A stretch of DNA of 64,000 bases from positions 310,001 through 374,000 of the forward strand of contig NW_017567006.1 in the NCBI RefSeq assembly GCF_001661265.1, given 5' to 3'. Positions 10,116 to 21,501 of this stretch are shown piece after piece. Every line of letters begins with the position of its first letter. The first letter of the stretch is position 1. The notes under the pieces are model-generated. The model ran no database searches. It had not been told where the DNA came from and worked only from the letters and a program-made list of their open reading frames with translations. The translations under genes were made by a program, and so were the position numbers. The DNA is from Saitoella complicata NRRL Y-17804 (lineage: Eukaryota > Ascomycota > Saitoellomycetes > Saitoellales > Saitoellaceae).

Positions 10116-12451
10116 TTATAGTATGCCCGCGCTGCCAGCTGCTTCGATTTTGGGACCTCCATTCATGCTGCTGGAAGTCGTGGATGTGATGGGTGGTAAT
10201 CTTGTGTGTCCATCCAGGGATGGCAACCTTATCGAGGGCGGGCTTCCTCCGGGCTCGTTCTTGAGCTCTGGCAGTTTTGCCAAACCGGTATCCAGTGTTG
10301 GTGCTGCGGTGTCCTTCTGGTCCATCGCCGGGACAGAGGGTTTATCTGCCAACGCCGCGATAGGCGGAAGCTTGTTCTGTACCGACGACGACATTTCAGA
10401 ATCCACCGCACTTGACACTGATCCGTTCGGCCCACTTCCCGTCGCTGTCGACTGTTGCTTCAGTGGAGGCGACAGAGCCTGCGGTAAAGAATTCTGCGGA
10501 GCTGGGTGCCCCTGTTGATGTTGCTGCCTCACCGGCGACTGAGGACCACCGGCACCCATCTGTGACTGAGGAGTCTGCTGCAAGCCCAGCGACGACGCAT
10601 ACTGATGTTGCGACATGGGTCGAGACAGCATCGGCGCGTAATGGGCGCTCATGGGACTCGCGTACTGGTGGTGTACTGCAGCAGCTTGCGGCACGATGTG
10701 CTGCATCTGATGCATCTGTGGATAGTTCTGCTGCTGAGGCTGATACGTATTGATCGACGCTTGCATGTATGGATCGTGCGTCCTGGGGTATCCCGAATAG
10801 TGCGTTTGATAAACGGCGGGTGCAGGAGTGGCTCGAATAGCATCAAGATCGGACATAGCTTCCTCATTCGTTGCACCTGACACGTCGGGTGCAGCGGGGA
10901 ATCCAATGTACTTCTTCAGCCCCGTGAGAATCATCACCTCGAGGTCATACGCGCGACGCTGCTTGAGCTGCGTTGATCGTCGGTCCGGAACTTGGTATCC
11001 AAACTCGGGTACTGGCATGTCAAGGACACGACGCTCGCGATGGACCTGGAACCATTTAGCGCTGATTTCAGTAATCATTGACTGGCGCAGCTTGGCTTTC
11101 TCCTGAATGAACTGCATTCGGGTATGGTACTCCATCGCATCGTGTTCATTGCGGATGTTCTGGATACAGAAACGTTTGGTGGCCTCCGCAAGCTTGAGTC
11201 TTTTAGTCCGGTTATCAGCAATGAGCTCCATCTGCAAGACGAGCTCCGGGTGAGTGCCGTCGTTGACCATTTCAATGTCTTTGTCCAGATCGCCGAGGGT
11301 TTCCTTGAAGAGCCTAAATATACATCGGTCAGATCTCACAATTCCAGCAATATCAATCAAATAAACATACTGGTCACGTAGCTTCGCAAACTTTGTTTCC
11401 AATTCTGTCAAGAGGTCTCTGGCTTCCCCTCTCGTCTGCGCGCGCTCGTCGTCGGCTGGTTCGGTGATGTCAGCGCGTGAAATTGCAGAAATCGACAAGA
11501 GATATACTCACCCTCTTCCTCAACAGCCGCTGCGTCATCCTCCTCGGGTAGACTTTCAACGGGTTCCTTGGTATACTCTTCCTTTTGCTTCTTCCTAGGG
11601 GTCTCCTGTCTCAACTCTTCTTCATCTTCCTCCTCATCCTCCTTGTCCATGTCCATGTCCAGGTCCAGATCCGGTTCCGGGCTCGGCGTGCGCGAAAGCA
11701 ACCCACCAACAGACGGTTGATCTCCGCCAATCAAGCTTCTCTTTCTCTTACGCCCCATAGCAGACGGTGTCGGTGAATCCATATGAAGCCTCTTGCCGGT
11801 CATTTGCATAGCAGCGGGACCAGCGATGGGCGCAACGGGCGCAGGCGACGCTACCTGACCAGCTGCTGCCAACATAGACAATGGATTGGCGGCTTGGTTG
11901 GTATCATCTGTGTCCTCTTGTTCCTCTGCTTCCTCGACGCTATCGACTGGTTCATCAGGCGCATCACCATCCGCCCTTTCCGTTTCGGCCTCAGAATCAA
12001 GCTCGCTAAGGCTTGACTCATCGTCTTCCTCTTCATCTTTAACCGATTCGCCGAGAGGAGGGTATACTTCGCGTAACGACGACTGACCAGCACTGGCGAA
12101 GGCCAGCTCGGCCAGCGCAGAAGCGCCCTCTTGGTAATTGGAGTGTGACGGAACCGATGTTGAGCGTCCTTTGTCGTTATTAGAGTTTGATTGTTCAGTA
12201 TTTGCGTCGTAAGAGTCGTCCATGAGGTTATCCGTCGGTTGGTCGTCGTGCTGTCGGGGTTGCGCACCGGCGAAAGCGGAGATCAGCGACTCGGCAGCTA
12301 GACAGAACGTGTTAGCTCGTAACAAAAAGAAGTGAAGGTTTGGGTTCATACCTTCGTACGTCGCAGCTTCCGCAGCAGTAGAGCTGCCGACGTTCGCTGA
12401 ATCGCGGCTTCGGGCATCCGCAGAAGGTTTAGAAGGAGGAGAGAAGTCCAT
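10116..12451 (-). CDS. Sds3-like subunit of the Rpd3/Sin3 histone deacetylase complex
   Basis: A 722-residue protein with the Sds3 domain, which in yeasts and animals stabilises the Sin3-Rpd3 deacetylase complex. Four exons: 12352-12451, 11512-12297, 11371-11455 and 10116-11313, with introns of 54, 56 and 57 nt, all in phase. The N-terminal third is acidic and Ser-rich. The Sds3 core begins around EARDLLTELETKFAKLRDQL and runs through KETLGDLDKDIEMVNDGTHP, RFCIQNIRNEHDAM and SAKWFQVHRERRVLDM. The C-terminal half is Gln/Pro/Ser-rich and probably disordered. It is divergent from NOP12. Confidence 0.85.
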
Positions 12452-12797
12452 TGTTTGTTCTTCCCTGGGCACTTGCGATCTCTGGCGGACGCTGCTCTGC
12501 GCTGCTCTGCTCTGCTCTGCTGGTGCACGGGGCCCTTTCGCCGGGGGGGCCGCCTGCGCTAGTCAGGACACGCCGGCCAGGGATGGGCTCATTGTACAGC
12601 GTTTTTGTTTTGTTCTTTCTTTGGACAGTTCCCCGGTCATATCGGTCGGTACTCATGTCAGACAGACCCGTCGGGGATTGGCCGGTTCTCCACGGCTCTC
12701 ACTGGGCGGCGGCACTTGAAGGCTCTGCAGCAGACCCTGCGCGGGCCGATAACTTTTTTTATCGACGACCAAAGCTTACCGGTTCAACTCCTCTTCA
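12452..12797. promoter_or_regulatory. Divergent promoter Sds3-like/NOP12
   Basis: 346 bases between two start codons, GC-rich near the Sds3 end, with a short GCTCTGCTCT-type tandem repeat at about 12494-12522. No TATA box was recognised. Confidence 0.4.
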
Positions 12798-14234
12798 ATG
12801 GCCAAATCAAAGTCTGGAACCAAGGATACCGGTGCTGCGGCTAAGGAGCGGGCCTCCTTGACCACCGTGATCGGCGGAAACCCCGCCAAGGCCGACAATG
12901 CTCTCTCCGCCTTGTTCGCTCAGTCGACCGCGACGGCTGGTCCGATCGCTGCTCCTGCTCGTTCAGTTACTATTATTGAGCGTCCTGCCATTCCAGACTT
13001 GGCCCCCATTTCTGATGATCCTATGGCCGTGTTCAGAGATCCTAAACCCGAGGGAGGCAAGAAGAAGCGCAAGAGGAAGGCTGCTGAGGCCGCCAAGGAG
13101 GAAGTTCAGCTTGAGGACAAGTACATGCAGAAGGTGTTTGCCGATAACGTGAAGGAGGTATCGAAGAAGCAGAAGGTTGAGGACAAGAAGACTGAGGAAA
13201 ATGTTGAAGAGGAGGTCACGAAAGAGGACGTTTCTGCTGAGGAAGACTCGGATGATTCTGATCAGGAGAAGGAGGATGGTGAGGAGAATTTCGTGCCACC
13301 CGTGCACGAGGCGGTCGCAAAACCCAAGGGTGAGGTCGAGAAGGCCGCCAGAACCGTCTTTGTCGGTAATCTCCCGGTCAAGACCATCAGCTCGAAACCC
13401 GACTACAAAATCCTTAAGGGCAAGTTCGCTGAATGCGGTAAGATCGAGTCCGTTCGTTTCCGCTCTGTCGCATTCTCAGAGATGTTGCCTCGCAAGGTTG
13501 CTTTCGTCCAGGGTAAGCTCCACCCTGAACGTGATACCGTCAACGCATACATCGTCTTCAAAGAGGAGAAGGCGGTACGTGAGGCTTTGAAGCTTAACGG
13601 CCAGGTCCTTCTTGACCACCATATCCGTGTTGACTCCGTTGCTCACCCTGCACCCCATGATGCCAAGCGCGCTGTCTTTGTCGGTAACCTAGCATTCGAC
13701 GCGCAAGAAGAGATGCTTTGGAAGCACTTTGCCAAGTCTGGAGAGATCGAGTACGTCCGCATTGTCCGTGACCAGAAGACCAATATTGGAAAGGGTTTCG
13801 CCATCGTCCAGTTCATGGAGAGGGATCATGTCGACAAGGCGCTCTTGCTGAACGACAAGAAGACTGAGGGCAAGGGTGCTCGCAAGCTCCGTGTCTGCCG
13901 CGCCAAGAACCTGTCTCGCGTCGGAAACAAGAAGGCAGCTGCGCAGACCAAGCCGTATGAGCAGCGTCGTCCTAAGAATGCATCTGGATACGTTGAGAAA
14001 AAGGACGAGAAGCAGAAGTCTGCGGAGGGCCGTGCGCAGAAGATCCTTGGTAAGGCTGCGGCTGCTCAGGTCAAGAAGGGCAAGACCGCGATTGTCTTCG
14101 AGGGTGAGCGTGCAAAGAGAAATGACAAGACGAACAACAAGAAGAAGCCCAGAATCAGGAGCAGGACTACAGAGTGGAAGAACAAGAAGCCTGCGGCTGA
14201 CAGGCCCGAGAAGAAGACTTCTAGCAAGAAATAA
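12798..14234 (+). CDS. NOP12: Nucleolar RNA-binding protein Nop12 (RBM34-like)
   Basis: A 478-residue intronless nucleolar protein with two RRM domains. Yeast Nop12 is needed for 5.8S/25S pre-rRNA processing. An acidic and basic N-terminal region with a KKKRKRK cluster (about residues 88-95) precedes RRM1 (from RTVFVGNLPVKTISSK; about 190-285) and RRM2 (from KRAVFVGNLAFDAQEE; about 292-375, with RNP1-like GKGFAIVQF). The C-terminal 100 residues are strongly basic. The start MAKSKSG is the first ATG of the frame. Confidence 0.92.
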   Translation: MAKSKSGTKDTGAAAKERASLTTVIGGNPAKADNALSALFAQSTATAGPIAAPARSVTIIERPAIPDLAPISDDPMAVFRDPKPEGGKKKRKRKAAEAAKEEVQLEDKYMQKVFADNVKEVSKKQKVEDKKTEENVEEEVTKEDVSAEEDSDDSDQEKEDGEENFVPPVHEAVAKPKGEVEKAARTVFVGNLPVKTISSKPDYKILKGKFAECGKIESVRFRSVAFSEMLPRKVAFVQGKLHPERDTVNAYIVFKEEKAVREALKLNGQVLLDHHIRVDSVAHPAPHDAKRAVFVGNLAFDAQEEMLWKHFAKSGEIEYVRIVRDQKTNIGKGFAIVQFMERDHVDKALLLNDKKTEGKGARKLRVCRAKNLSRVGNKKAAAQTKPYEQRRPKNASGYVEKKDEKQKSAEGRAQKILGKAAAAQVKKGKTAIVFEGERAKRNDKTNNKKKPRIRSRTTEWKNKKPAADRPEKKTSSKK

Positions 14235-14555
14235 GGTCGATGTCGCAGAGATTCTTCGGTGTTTAGGTTTGAGCATTGATATCATTATTGACACATTGGT
14301 TTGGCGGTCAGTTATCGGGAATAGCATCTTCACAGGCATAAGACATCGTCTTCTTCATTACCGCCGTCCAAACATTGGGCACTACCTCAACAGCATCCTT
14401 CGCGAGCGTAGGAGACAGGAGTATTAGAGACGATTCAATTGGCGAAAGAGCTGCCAAGTGATCGGAAGAAAGAATTATAACCGTATGAAACACCCTGTAA
14501 AGAAAAAGGAATAAGGAAATATGAGAAGAGAATGGATCCGTCAGTGTATCCCCGT
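14235..14555. other. Convergent 3' region of NOP12 and the GPI protein gene
   Basis: These 321 bases hold two facing 3' UTRs. No coding sequence or repeat was seen. Confidence 0.35.
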
Positions 14556-15327
14556 CTAGAACATCACCATCGCCATCGCTCCCATAACAGCAAGGAAACC
14601 AACACACAACTTGGTCTCGGAAGAAGCAATGGGAAGGCCAGTGGCTACGCCAGTTCCATTGGAAGAAGTAGTGAAGTTACCAGTTCCGACGGCTGCGAAG
14701 ATTGGTTAGCATTTATCCCGAAGAAAGGTAAAGTGACTTACCGCTGCTGGTAGGCTTGGTGCTCGTCGAGGAGTTGGAGCGGGACCACATAGTGGACGAG
14801 GCAATAGTGCTGTTAACGGCGACGGGAGCAGTAATGGTCGACATGGCCATGGTAGTGGAGGGCGAGGTAGCGTTGACAGACGCAGCCGCAACGGTGGTGG
14901 TCACGGAGGAGGCGGGAGCGGCGGAGGAAGACGCAGCCGAAGCCGAAACCGCTGCGGACGAAGAGACTGAACCGGAAACGATAGAAAACAGGTGAGAGTA
15001 GTTGGTAGACTCATCCGTGTCATCGGTAATCTGAACAGCGTAGTCGTCGCCGGAAGTCAAGGTGTCGCGAACGGCCCAGGTGTAAGAGCCATTATTGTTG
15101 AGACCAGACGCGATGGTGCCGATGGTGTCGAAGTTATTGGGGTCACCCTTCCTCAAAGTCAAAGTGATCGAACTGGTGGTGGTCGGAGACCAGCGGATAA
15201 GGAAGTCCTGACCAGCGACAATCCCGGAACCAGCGTTGGGAGCGAGGATGGCGTTCTCCTGAGCGAGGACGGTCTTGGCGAGAAGGGCAGCAGCGGCTGC
15301 GAAGAGAGCGGAGCACTGGAACAACAT
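14556..15327 (-). CDS. Secreted Ser/Thr-rich GPI-anchored protein (Kre9/Knh1-type)
   Basis: A 240-residue cell-surface protein. Exon 1 is 14742-15327 and exon 2 is 14556-14692, split by a 49-nt intron in phase. Residues 1-22 form a signal peptide (Ala/Leu-rich, ending TVLAQ). Residues about 25-118 form the Ig-like Kre9/Knh1 N-terminal domain typical of fungal Ser-Thr-rich GPI proteins (IVAGQDFLIRWSPTTTSSIT, YAVQITDDTDESTNYSHLFS). A long Ser/Ala/Thr stretch with N-glycosylation sites follows. Exon 2 adds a hydrophobic tail (VGFLAVMGAMAMVMF) of the kind replaced by a GPI anchor. Reading past the donor without splicing would lose that tail. A TATAAA on the minus strand (15452-15457) sits 125 bases upstream of the start. 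Confidence 0.85.
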
Positions 15328-15676
15328 TGTTGAAAGTAGGTTGGTAGGTAGATAAGCGTAGGTAATGTGATGGGGTTGTAGAGAACGGTCACTTTAAGTA
15401 ACTATAGGTAGTGGGTGAGGAGGTCAGAAGGGAGGGCAGCGAGCAGAAGACTTTATAGGCGAATTCAGGAGACAGAAAAGGAGGCAGAAAAGGAGGAGTG
15501 GTTGTTTCGATGGTCATGGCACGACGTGGTGTAGAGTAACGCTGGGGCACGCTAGGCTTACGCTTAAGGAGAACCCGTGAGAATTTGGTTCAATCAATTT
15601 ATACAAGAACTTGATTTGTTTGATATAGGGTATAATGGTATATATCTCCGCTCATGAAGCGTACAAACAACGACCT
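15328..15676. promoter_or_regulatory. Intergenic region with TATA box of the GPI protein gene
   Basis: The left part is the GPI protein promoter with TATAAA (minus strand, 15452-15457). The right part is the 3' UTR of the MFS transporter gene. Nothing else was seen. Confidence 0.5.
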
Positions 15677-17415
15677 TCAGTTGACATTCTCCACATGAGA
15701 ACTCATGCCCTTGAAATCTTCATCCATCTCGTACTCCTCACCAGTCTTCTTGCCAATCTCCATAGAATTCTGCTGTTCCAAACGGTGCAACTCGTACTCT
15801 GCATCGAAATCCTTGCTGACAGAGTCCTGCACGACGCGCCAGATAGAGGGCCTCTTTCCATCGCGATCGGCAAAGAGGAGGTCAACGGCTTCCAGGGGTC
15901 GGTTAGCTGTCTCCGGGAAGGTAAAGTAGACGACGACAATGGCTAAGAAGTTGAAAGCAGCAAAGACGATGTAGGACTTGTAAGTGATGTTGGTGATCAT
16001 TGGCGGCGTGATCTCGACGACGACGAATGTGAAAAGCCATTGACTGACGACTGCAATGGCACCTCCACGAAGACGAAGCTTGAGTGGTAAGATTTCACTA
16101 GGGTAAATCTGGCCGACTGTTAGTAATAAAATAAGGCGAAACGTAAACATGAGCGTACCCAGAGAGTACTCTGCCAACCGAGAGTGAAAAATGTCTGGTA
16201 GATGTACAAGACAACGACCGCAGCGTAACCCAATCCTTTACCACCGATCCCAATGAACACGGCGGAAAGTGCCATGCATACACCCATGCCGAAGGAGCCG
16301 AGCATAAACAACTTCCTGCGACCGGCCCGGTCAATCACGAACCAGGGAATGATCGAAGAGAGAAAGTAGAAAATCTGCTGTCTACGAAAGCATGTTAGAG
16401 GCGGTCACAAGAAGTAAAGGAGACACGTACCCTCCTGAAACCATAAGTGCTTGGTTCCTGTCAAATCCCACGGAATGCTGGAAGATGTACGGACCGAGGG
16501 AGCTCATGACATTCACTCCACTCAACTGCTGGAAGAAGTTGGCGTTGAAGCCAGTCATGACACGGGTGAAGCCGCTGATACCACCATCGCGGAAGATATC
16601 CATCCAAGAACTGACATGGTGAGACTCGATCATGATGGCAGTCTGGATGTCGCGGAACTCGCTTTCCACAATTTCCGAGTCCAATGCACCACCGCGCAGA
16701 GCGGCCAGTGACTTTCTGGCCTCCACTTCGCGTCCCTTTTGCATCAGCCAGCGAGGACTTTCGGGGAGGAACATGCAGAGTGACATAACAAGGACGCAGA
16801 AGATACACTGTAGGGCCACCGGAAACCTCCACTGAATGGAGCCGTCAATCTTTGCCATTCCGTAGTCAACCCAGTTGGCGATGATAAGACCCATGATCAA
16901 GTTTGACAATTGCATGGCCATCATCCGTCCTCGTTTCTTGGCTGAAGCACTCTCAGTGAGCCAAATCGGAATGGCAGTTGTCATGTGCCCCATTCCTACT
17001 CCTCCAATGATTCTTCCAACCAGAAACTGGGCCATGGAGAATGACGAAGCTTGCAGAACGGCACCGACGAGGACCCAAATACCACCGGCCACGATCATCA
17101 TGCGGCGACCGAGGTGATCACCGATGAAGAAGGAGAGGACGGCTCCGAGTAAACAGCCGATGTCATATGAGGAAACCATGAATCCAAGGAGAGCTGCGTC
17201 GGGGTTGCCGAAGGTTTCGAGAAAGAGAGGCGACGTTGTGACACCACCCTGTTAAAAGCACGATGTCAGTCGGTGTTGCGAACGACGACTGGATCAAAAC
17301 GCACCATGAAACCAAGATCATATCCAAAAAGGAGAAACCCGATGGAACAGCAGAATGTAACAAGGTAAACGAGGGATTGGCCTTTGAGGCCGCAGAAAGT
17401 GGGATCAGGAGACAT
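15677..17415 (-). CDS. MFS sugar transporter
   Basis: A 527-residue sugar porter of the major facilitator superfamily with about 12 membrane segments. Four exons: 17305-17415, 16431-17248, 16159-16381 and 15677-16108, with introns of 56, 49 and 50 nt that keep phase. Visible family motifs are GDHLGRRM (loop 2-3), RIIGGVGMG, the PESPRWL motif after TM6, QQLSGVNVMSS in TM7, DRAGRRKLF (loop 8-9) and PETANRPLE after TM12. The ATG at 17415 is preceded by no other in-frame ATG. The substrate cannot be told. It is divergent from the enoyl-CoA hydratase gene, with 317 bases between starts. Confidence 0.9.
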
Positions 17416-17732
17416 GGTTGTCGAATCGATTTCCTTGAAAAGACCGACATCATTGCTGATTCCTAGCTTATAACGGGTCCATTGACCTCCGATGGCTACG
17501 CGTGCCTACGTGGCGAATGCGGAGAAGAACGCTTCATTTATAACACCTCGGAGGACAGTGCCCCGAGGATGATCAGGGCCTTCGGTTGACAGCTGCTGGA
17601 GATCAATTAAGGTTGTCGGAATTGACGGGGGGTAGATGCATCCGATTTCCACGGCACGAGCAATCCCCTCCCCCCTCCCCCGCAACGACCGGCTTGAACG
17701 CGCATGGATTGCCAACGTTACATTCCAACCCT
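17416..17732. promoter_or_regulatory. Divergent promoter MFS transporter/enoyl-CoA hydratase
   Basis: 317 bases between two start codons. Short C-rich runs near 17667-17683; no TATA box close to either start. Confidence 0.35.
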
Positions 17733-18636
17733 ATGATCATCGCTGACTCAATCGCATTCATCACTTTGCAATCACCAGCTCTGACTGATGAAGCAATCAC
17801 TGCCCTAACGGAACAGTTCAATGATCTCGCGCACAATTCGGACATCCACACAATCGTCCTCACTTCCGCTCATCCAAAGTTCTTTTGTACTGGACTGTAC
17901 TTGGGTAGCAGTGGTTCCGTCGCAACGGGTGCTGCCGTCGAGAAGAGGTGCGATTACTTCTGTTGAGGCGGCGGATGGGGGACTGACTCATTCGCCAGGT
18001 TCGCTCAGCTGAAGGGCCTCTTTGACTCTGTCGATCAGTGCCCCAAAACTACTGTCGCTCTAATCAATGGGGCATGCTTCGGTGGAGGTGTGGGCTTGGC
18101 TTTCTCTTGTGATATTCGAATCGCCGTCAAGCAAGCGACCTTCACTCTTAGCGAAGTGAAGCTGGGATTAGTACCCGCGACGATCTCCAAGTGAGTTTCC
18201 CTCAACGAAGCGGAATCCGCAAGGCTGACTTGGAATTAGGTGCGTAGTACGCGAATGGGGTCCTGCTCTATCTAGAGAAGCAATGATCACGGCACGACCT
18301 GTCCGTGCCGCCGAACTTCATGAGCGTGGTATCATTCATGCTATCGTTGATGACCTTAAAGCTGGACAGCAGGAGGTGAACAAATACCTCAATTTTCTTC
18401 GTGGCGGCGCACCAAGAGCCCAGAGTCAAGTCAAGGAATTGGTGCGGACAATCGCTGAGGATACTGCAGAGACTTACCAAACAAAGATAAAGGAGATCTA
18501 CATTGACATGATGGGTCCTAGTGAAGAAGCTAAGCTCGGCTTGGACGCTTTCAGGAAAGCAACCAAAGCGAAAGACAAGAAGCCAGTCGATTGGGTCGCA
18601 TTGCTTAGAAAGAATCGTACGAAGCCAAAGCTCTGA
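17733..18636 (+). CDS. Enoyl-CoA hydratase/isomerase family protein
   Basis: A 267-residue crotonase-fold enzyme. Three exons: 17733-17947, 17999-18190 and 18240-18636, with introns of 51 and 49 nt. The oxyanion-hole region after HPKFFCTG and the glycine-rich crotonase signature NGACFGGGVGLAFSCDIRIA are present, followed by SEVKLGLVPATIS. These are family signatures; the exact substrate is not readable from them. The gene faces methylcrotonyl-CoA carboxylase beta tail to tail (45 bases between stop codons). The next step after that carboxylase in leucine breakdown is 3-methylglutaconyl-CoA hydratase, a crotonase, so that role is a reasonable inference. No clear mitochondrial presequence is visible at the chosen ATG. 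Confidence 0.85.
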
Positions 18637-18681
18637 AATATATATCTGAAGAAATGTGCACAAGTTCCCCTCACATGCAGC

Positions 18682-20906
18682 TCACATCCTGCTCACTCCT
18701 CTGAATCCCTCTGCGCCCACAATGCCAGTCTCTGCTACCACCTCGAGACACATACCAAGCACATCCCTCGTGTCACTGCACAGTATGTTAGTCATGTTTG
18801 AAGTGACATTCACTGTAAGCGTACCGTGGATCGATGATGCCGTCGTCGAGGAGATGTGCTGAAGTGTGATAAGCACTCGACTCCTGCTCCACCTTCGCCC
18901 GGAGCTCTGCAGTTCGCTTCGCTCTTTCCTCCTCGCTGATCTTGCTGTGCTTGGCGTAAGTCTTAACTAATAAAAAATACGCGATAAAGCCTACCTCAAT
19001 GAAGAGCGAGAAATCTGTTCCATGACACCAGCGAGTTGATCTGGACCCATCACGGAGACACGAGAATTTGGCCATGCAAAAAGGAACCGAGGATCATAGC
19101 TTCTCCCACACATCTGACCCAGCTCGCATTAGTTAACCTGTCCAACATGGAAAGGGATGTCCTGCATACAGCGTAGTTTCCTGCGCGATTCCGAGTCAGC
19201 CTAAAGGTCGCACGGGCAGCACACATTTATAGGACTAACCTGCTCCATAGCTGGCCCCGCAGATAACTCCAATGTGCGGGACCTTGCTGACAGCGACAGC
19301 AGAAACGAACTGAGCTCCATCCTTGATAAGACCACCCCGCTCGGTTGATTTTCCCACCATGAAACCTGGGGCCAACAGGGATCAGTTACATCACCACGTT
19401 TCGTCCAGCACCTTTACCTGTCACATTGTGCAAGAAAATGATAGGCGTATTCCTAGAAGAAAGTTAGACAAAGTTGTCACCCCAGAAGAGCTACATACGT
19501 GCTGTTACACATGCGGATGAATTGGGCACCTTTCTTGGACTCCGGGGAGAACAACACGCCGTTGACATTTCCGATAATTCCGACCGTATAGCCTGCGATG
19601 GAACGTCAATATCGATGAAATTAGGGCTCCTTCATTAGCGTACCATGGATTCTTGCCCAACCAGTCAAAAGGTTCTTTCCGTACAACGGCTTGAACTCTT
19701 CCATCTTTGAGGCATCCACAATTCGGGCGACGACTTCACGCATGTCGAATGGCTTCCGGATATCAGCAGAAACGATACCAAGGAGCTCCTCTGGAAAAGG
19801 GTCAGTACGATCTACTCCCTTGCCGCAAGCACTTACCAGGATCGTAAAAAGGTTCGGACGACTTCATCGGCAAAGTTCGAGCGATCGGGTCGTGTTTAAG
19901 GGTGCTCACCCACGTACGTGCTTTCGCAATCGCTTCAAACCTGGCAACAATGAGCATATACCCATGCAACAAGACGAGAAACTTACTCGTCTGCTGCCAA
20001 TCCATCACCTAAACCTGATACACCGGCATGCATCTCCGCTCCTCCGAGGTCCTCTGCAGAGACGACCTCTCCTGTCGCCATCTTAACCAAAGGAGGACCA
20101 CCCAGGAATACCTGGGCTTGCTTCTCAACGAAAATGGTATAATCACTTAATGCCGGTTGGTATGCACCTCCAGCGGTTGAGGAGCCAAAAACAATCGCAC
20201 AGCTGGATGTCCCGAGTGAGGAGCGCACGGCAAGGTCGTGAAACAATCGGCCACCAGGATGAAAGATGTGAAACTGCTCCAGGATCAGTTCATGTACACA
20301 ACGACTTTTCTTCCCGGAAGCGCACTTGACGAGGGAGAAATACTCCAGCGGATTGCACCAGCGCAATCAAGGGCAGCCCATTCTCTTGGGCAATTCGAGA
20401 AAGTCGGTCCTGCTTTTTCACAGTATACTCATTCCAGGCACCTCTGGATATAACGATCAGCGTTCTTGCTGGATAAATGCTCACATTTTCGTGAGGACGT
20501 ACCCATTGATCGTGGGAATATGGGCCGTGATGGTGCACTTCACGCCGCCCACAAGCCCAATCCCGGCGACAAGGCTAGCAGCAGGAGATCCATGTCGAAG
20601 TTCGTAACCAGCGAAGCCCAAAAGTTCAAGGAAGGGCGAATCGGCGTCGAGCAACAAGCGGATTCTGTCTCTTGCCAGTAGCATTCCGCGTTGAAAGTGA
20701 CGCCAATTCAACAAGTCAGTAAGAGCTGACAATGAGAGTGGACAATTCCATTCGACTCACTGGATATAATTTTCGCTACCCTGACCGGCTGTCCCTTCGA
20801 GTTTCTCATCCAAGCCTAATAGGAGTGCTTCCCATCGCGTTCTGTTTTCGGCAGCTTGATCAGAGGACACTTCGTAATGCGAGCCAAGCACAGGTAGCTC
20901 GTTCAT
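18682..20906 (-). CDS. Methylcrotonyl-CoA carboxylase beta (carboxyltransferase) subunit
   Basis: A 533-residue biotin-dependent carboxyltransferase in 13 exons: 20761-20906, 20503-20703, 20326-20443, 19987-20273, 19837-19940, 19644-19790, 19499-19592, 19418-19452, 19240-19365, 19170-19180, 18995-19113, 18825-18944 and 18682-18775. It carboxylates 3-methylcrotonyl-CoA in leucine catabolism. Visible landmarks: [16 protein letters not shown] at the start, [80 protein letters not shown] and the family's terminal ...RM. Exon 10 is only 11 nt. Intron 1 (20704-20760) fits the frame only with a TG acceptor. An in-frame TGA directly precedes the start codon. Other acyl-CoA carboxylase beta subunits are the alternative, but the N- and C-terminal ends favour MCC. 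Confidence 0.88.
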
Positions 20907-21501
20907 GGTTGTTCAGCCGTATAGGTGATTTGTTCGAAGCTCTTGCCCATGTCGATTGAAAGCATCAATTCCCCTCCAACATCCTCATCGTTCATCACGC
21001 GCATCGAACTCGCGCTTCCCTGCACCCGCAGCAACGACTCCAACCCCACCCGCTGCCGTACAGTACAGCGAGTTTAAACAGTACAGTGGCATATCATGCC
21101 TAGGATCGATTAAAACACCAGCAGCTGTTGACGGACATTCGGTGTTCAATGTTACTGGGGCCGGGCTCGGGTAGTGCCAATTGTTGCAATGACAAGGACA
21201 CCAAGCAGAATCAATACTGCGCTGCGAGGGATCTGCTGAGGATAAGGCGGGGTGCACAATCAAACGACGAAGGGAAAGAGGCTTCAATGTCTGGTTCTTG
21301 TTCGTCGTTCTTCAGTGTTACTGTCTTATGATTTAACATATAAACCGTAGCCATACACCAGTACCAGTCCCACGCCAGCATGGATTTTTGATAAATTCTT
21401 TACCTAGGAGATAGGTAATTGGGTATATGCTATAGCCGCGCCGTAAATAACTAGAAAATGAATCTAAAAAACTTTGCCCTTTTCTGCGATTAGGTCTGCG
21501 T
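20907..21501. other. Gene-free interval
   Basis: 595 bases holding the promoter of the carboxylase gene (left) and the 3' UTR of the DnaJ gene (right). No convincing coding frame, RNA gene or repeat was found. Confidence 0.4.

Noticed and set aside
18945-18994. A possible non-canonical intron near the C-terminus of MCC beta
   Set aside because: The canonical acceptor GCACAG|C restores the frame exactly with a 50-nt intron and an ACTTAC branch site, so no oddity is needed.
15677-20906. Secondary-metabolite or nutrient gene cluster around the first MFS gene
   Set aside because: No backbone enzyme, transcription factor or other pathway genes; neighbours are general metabolism.
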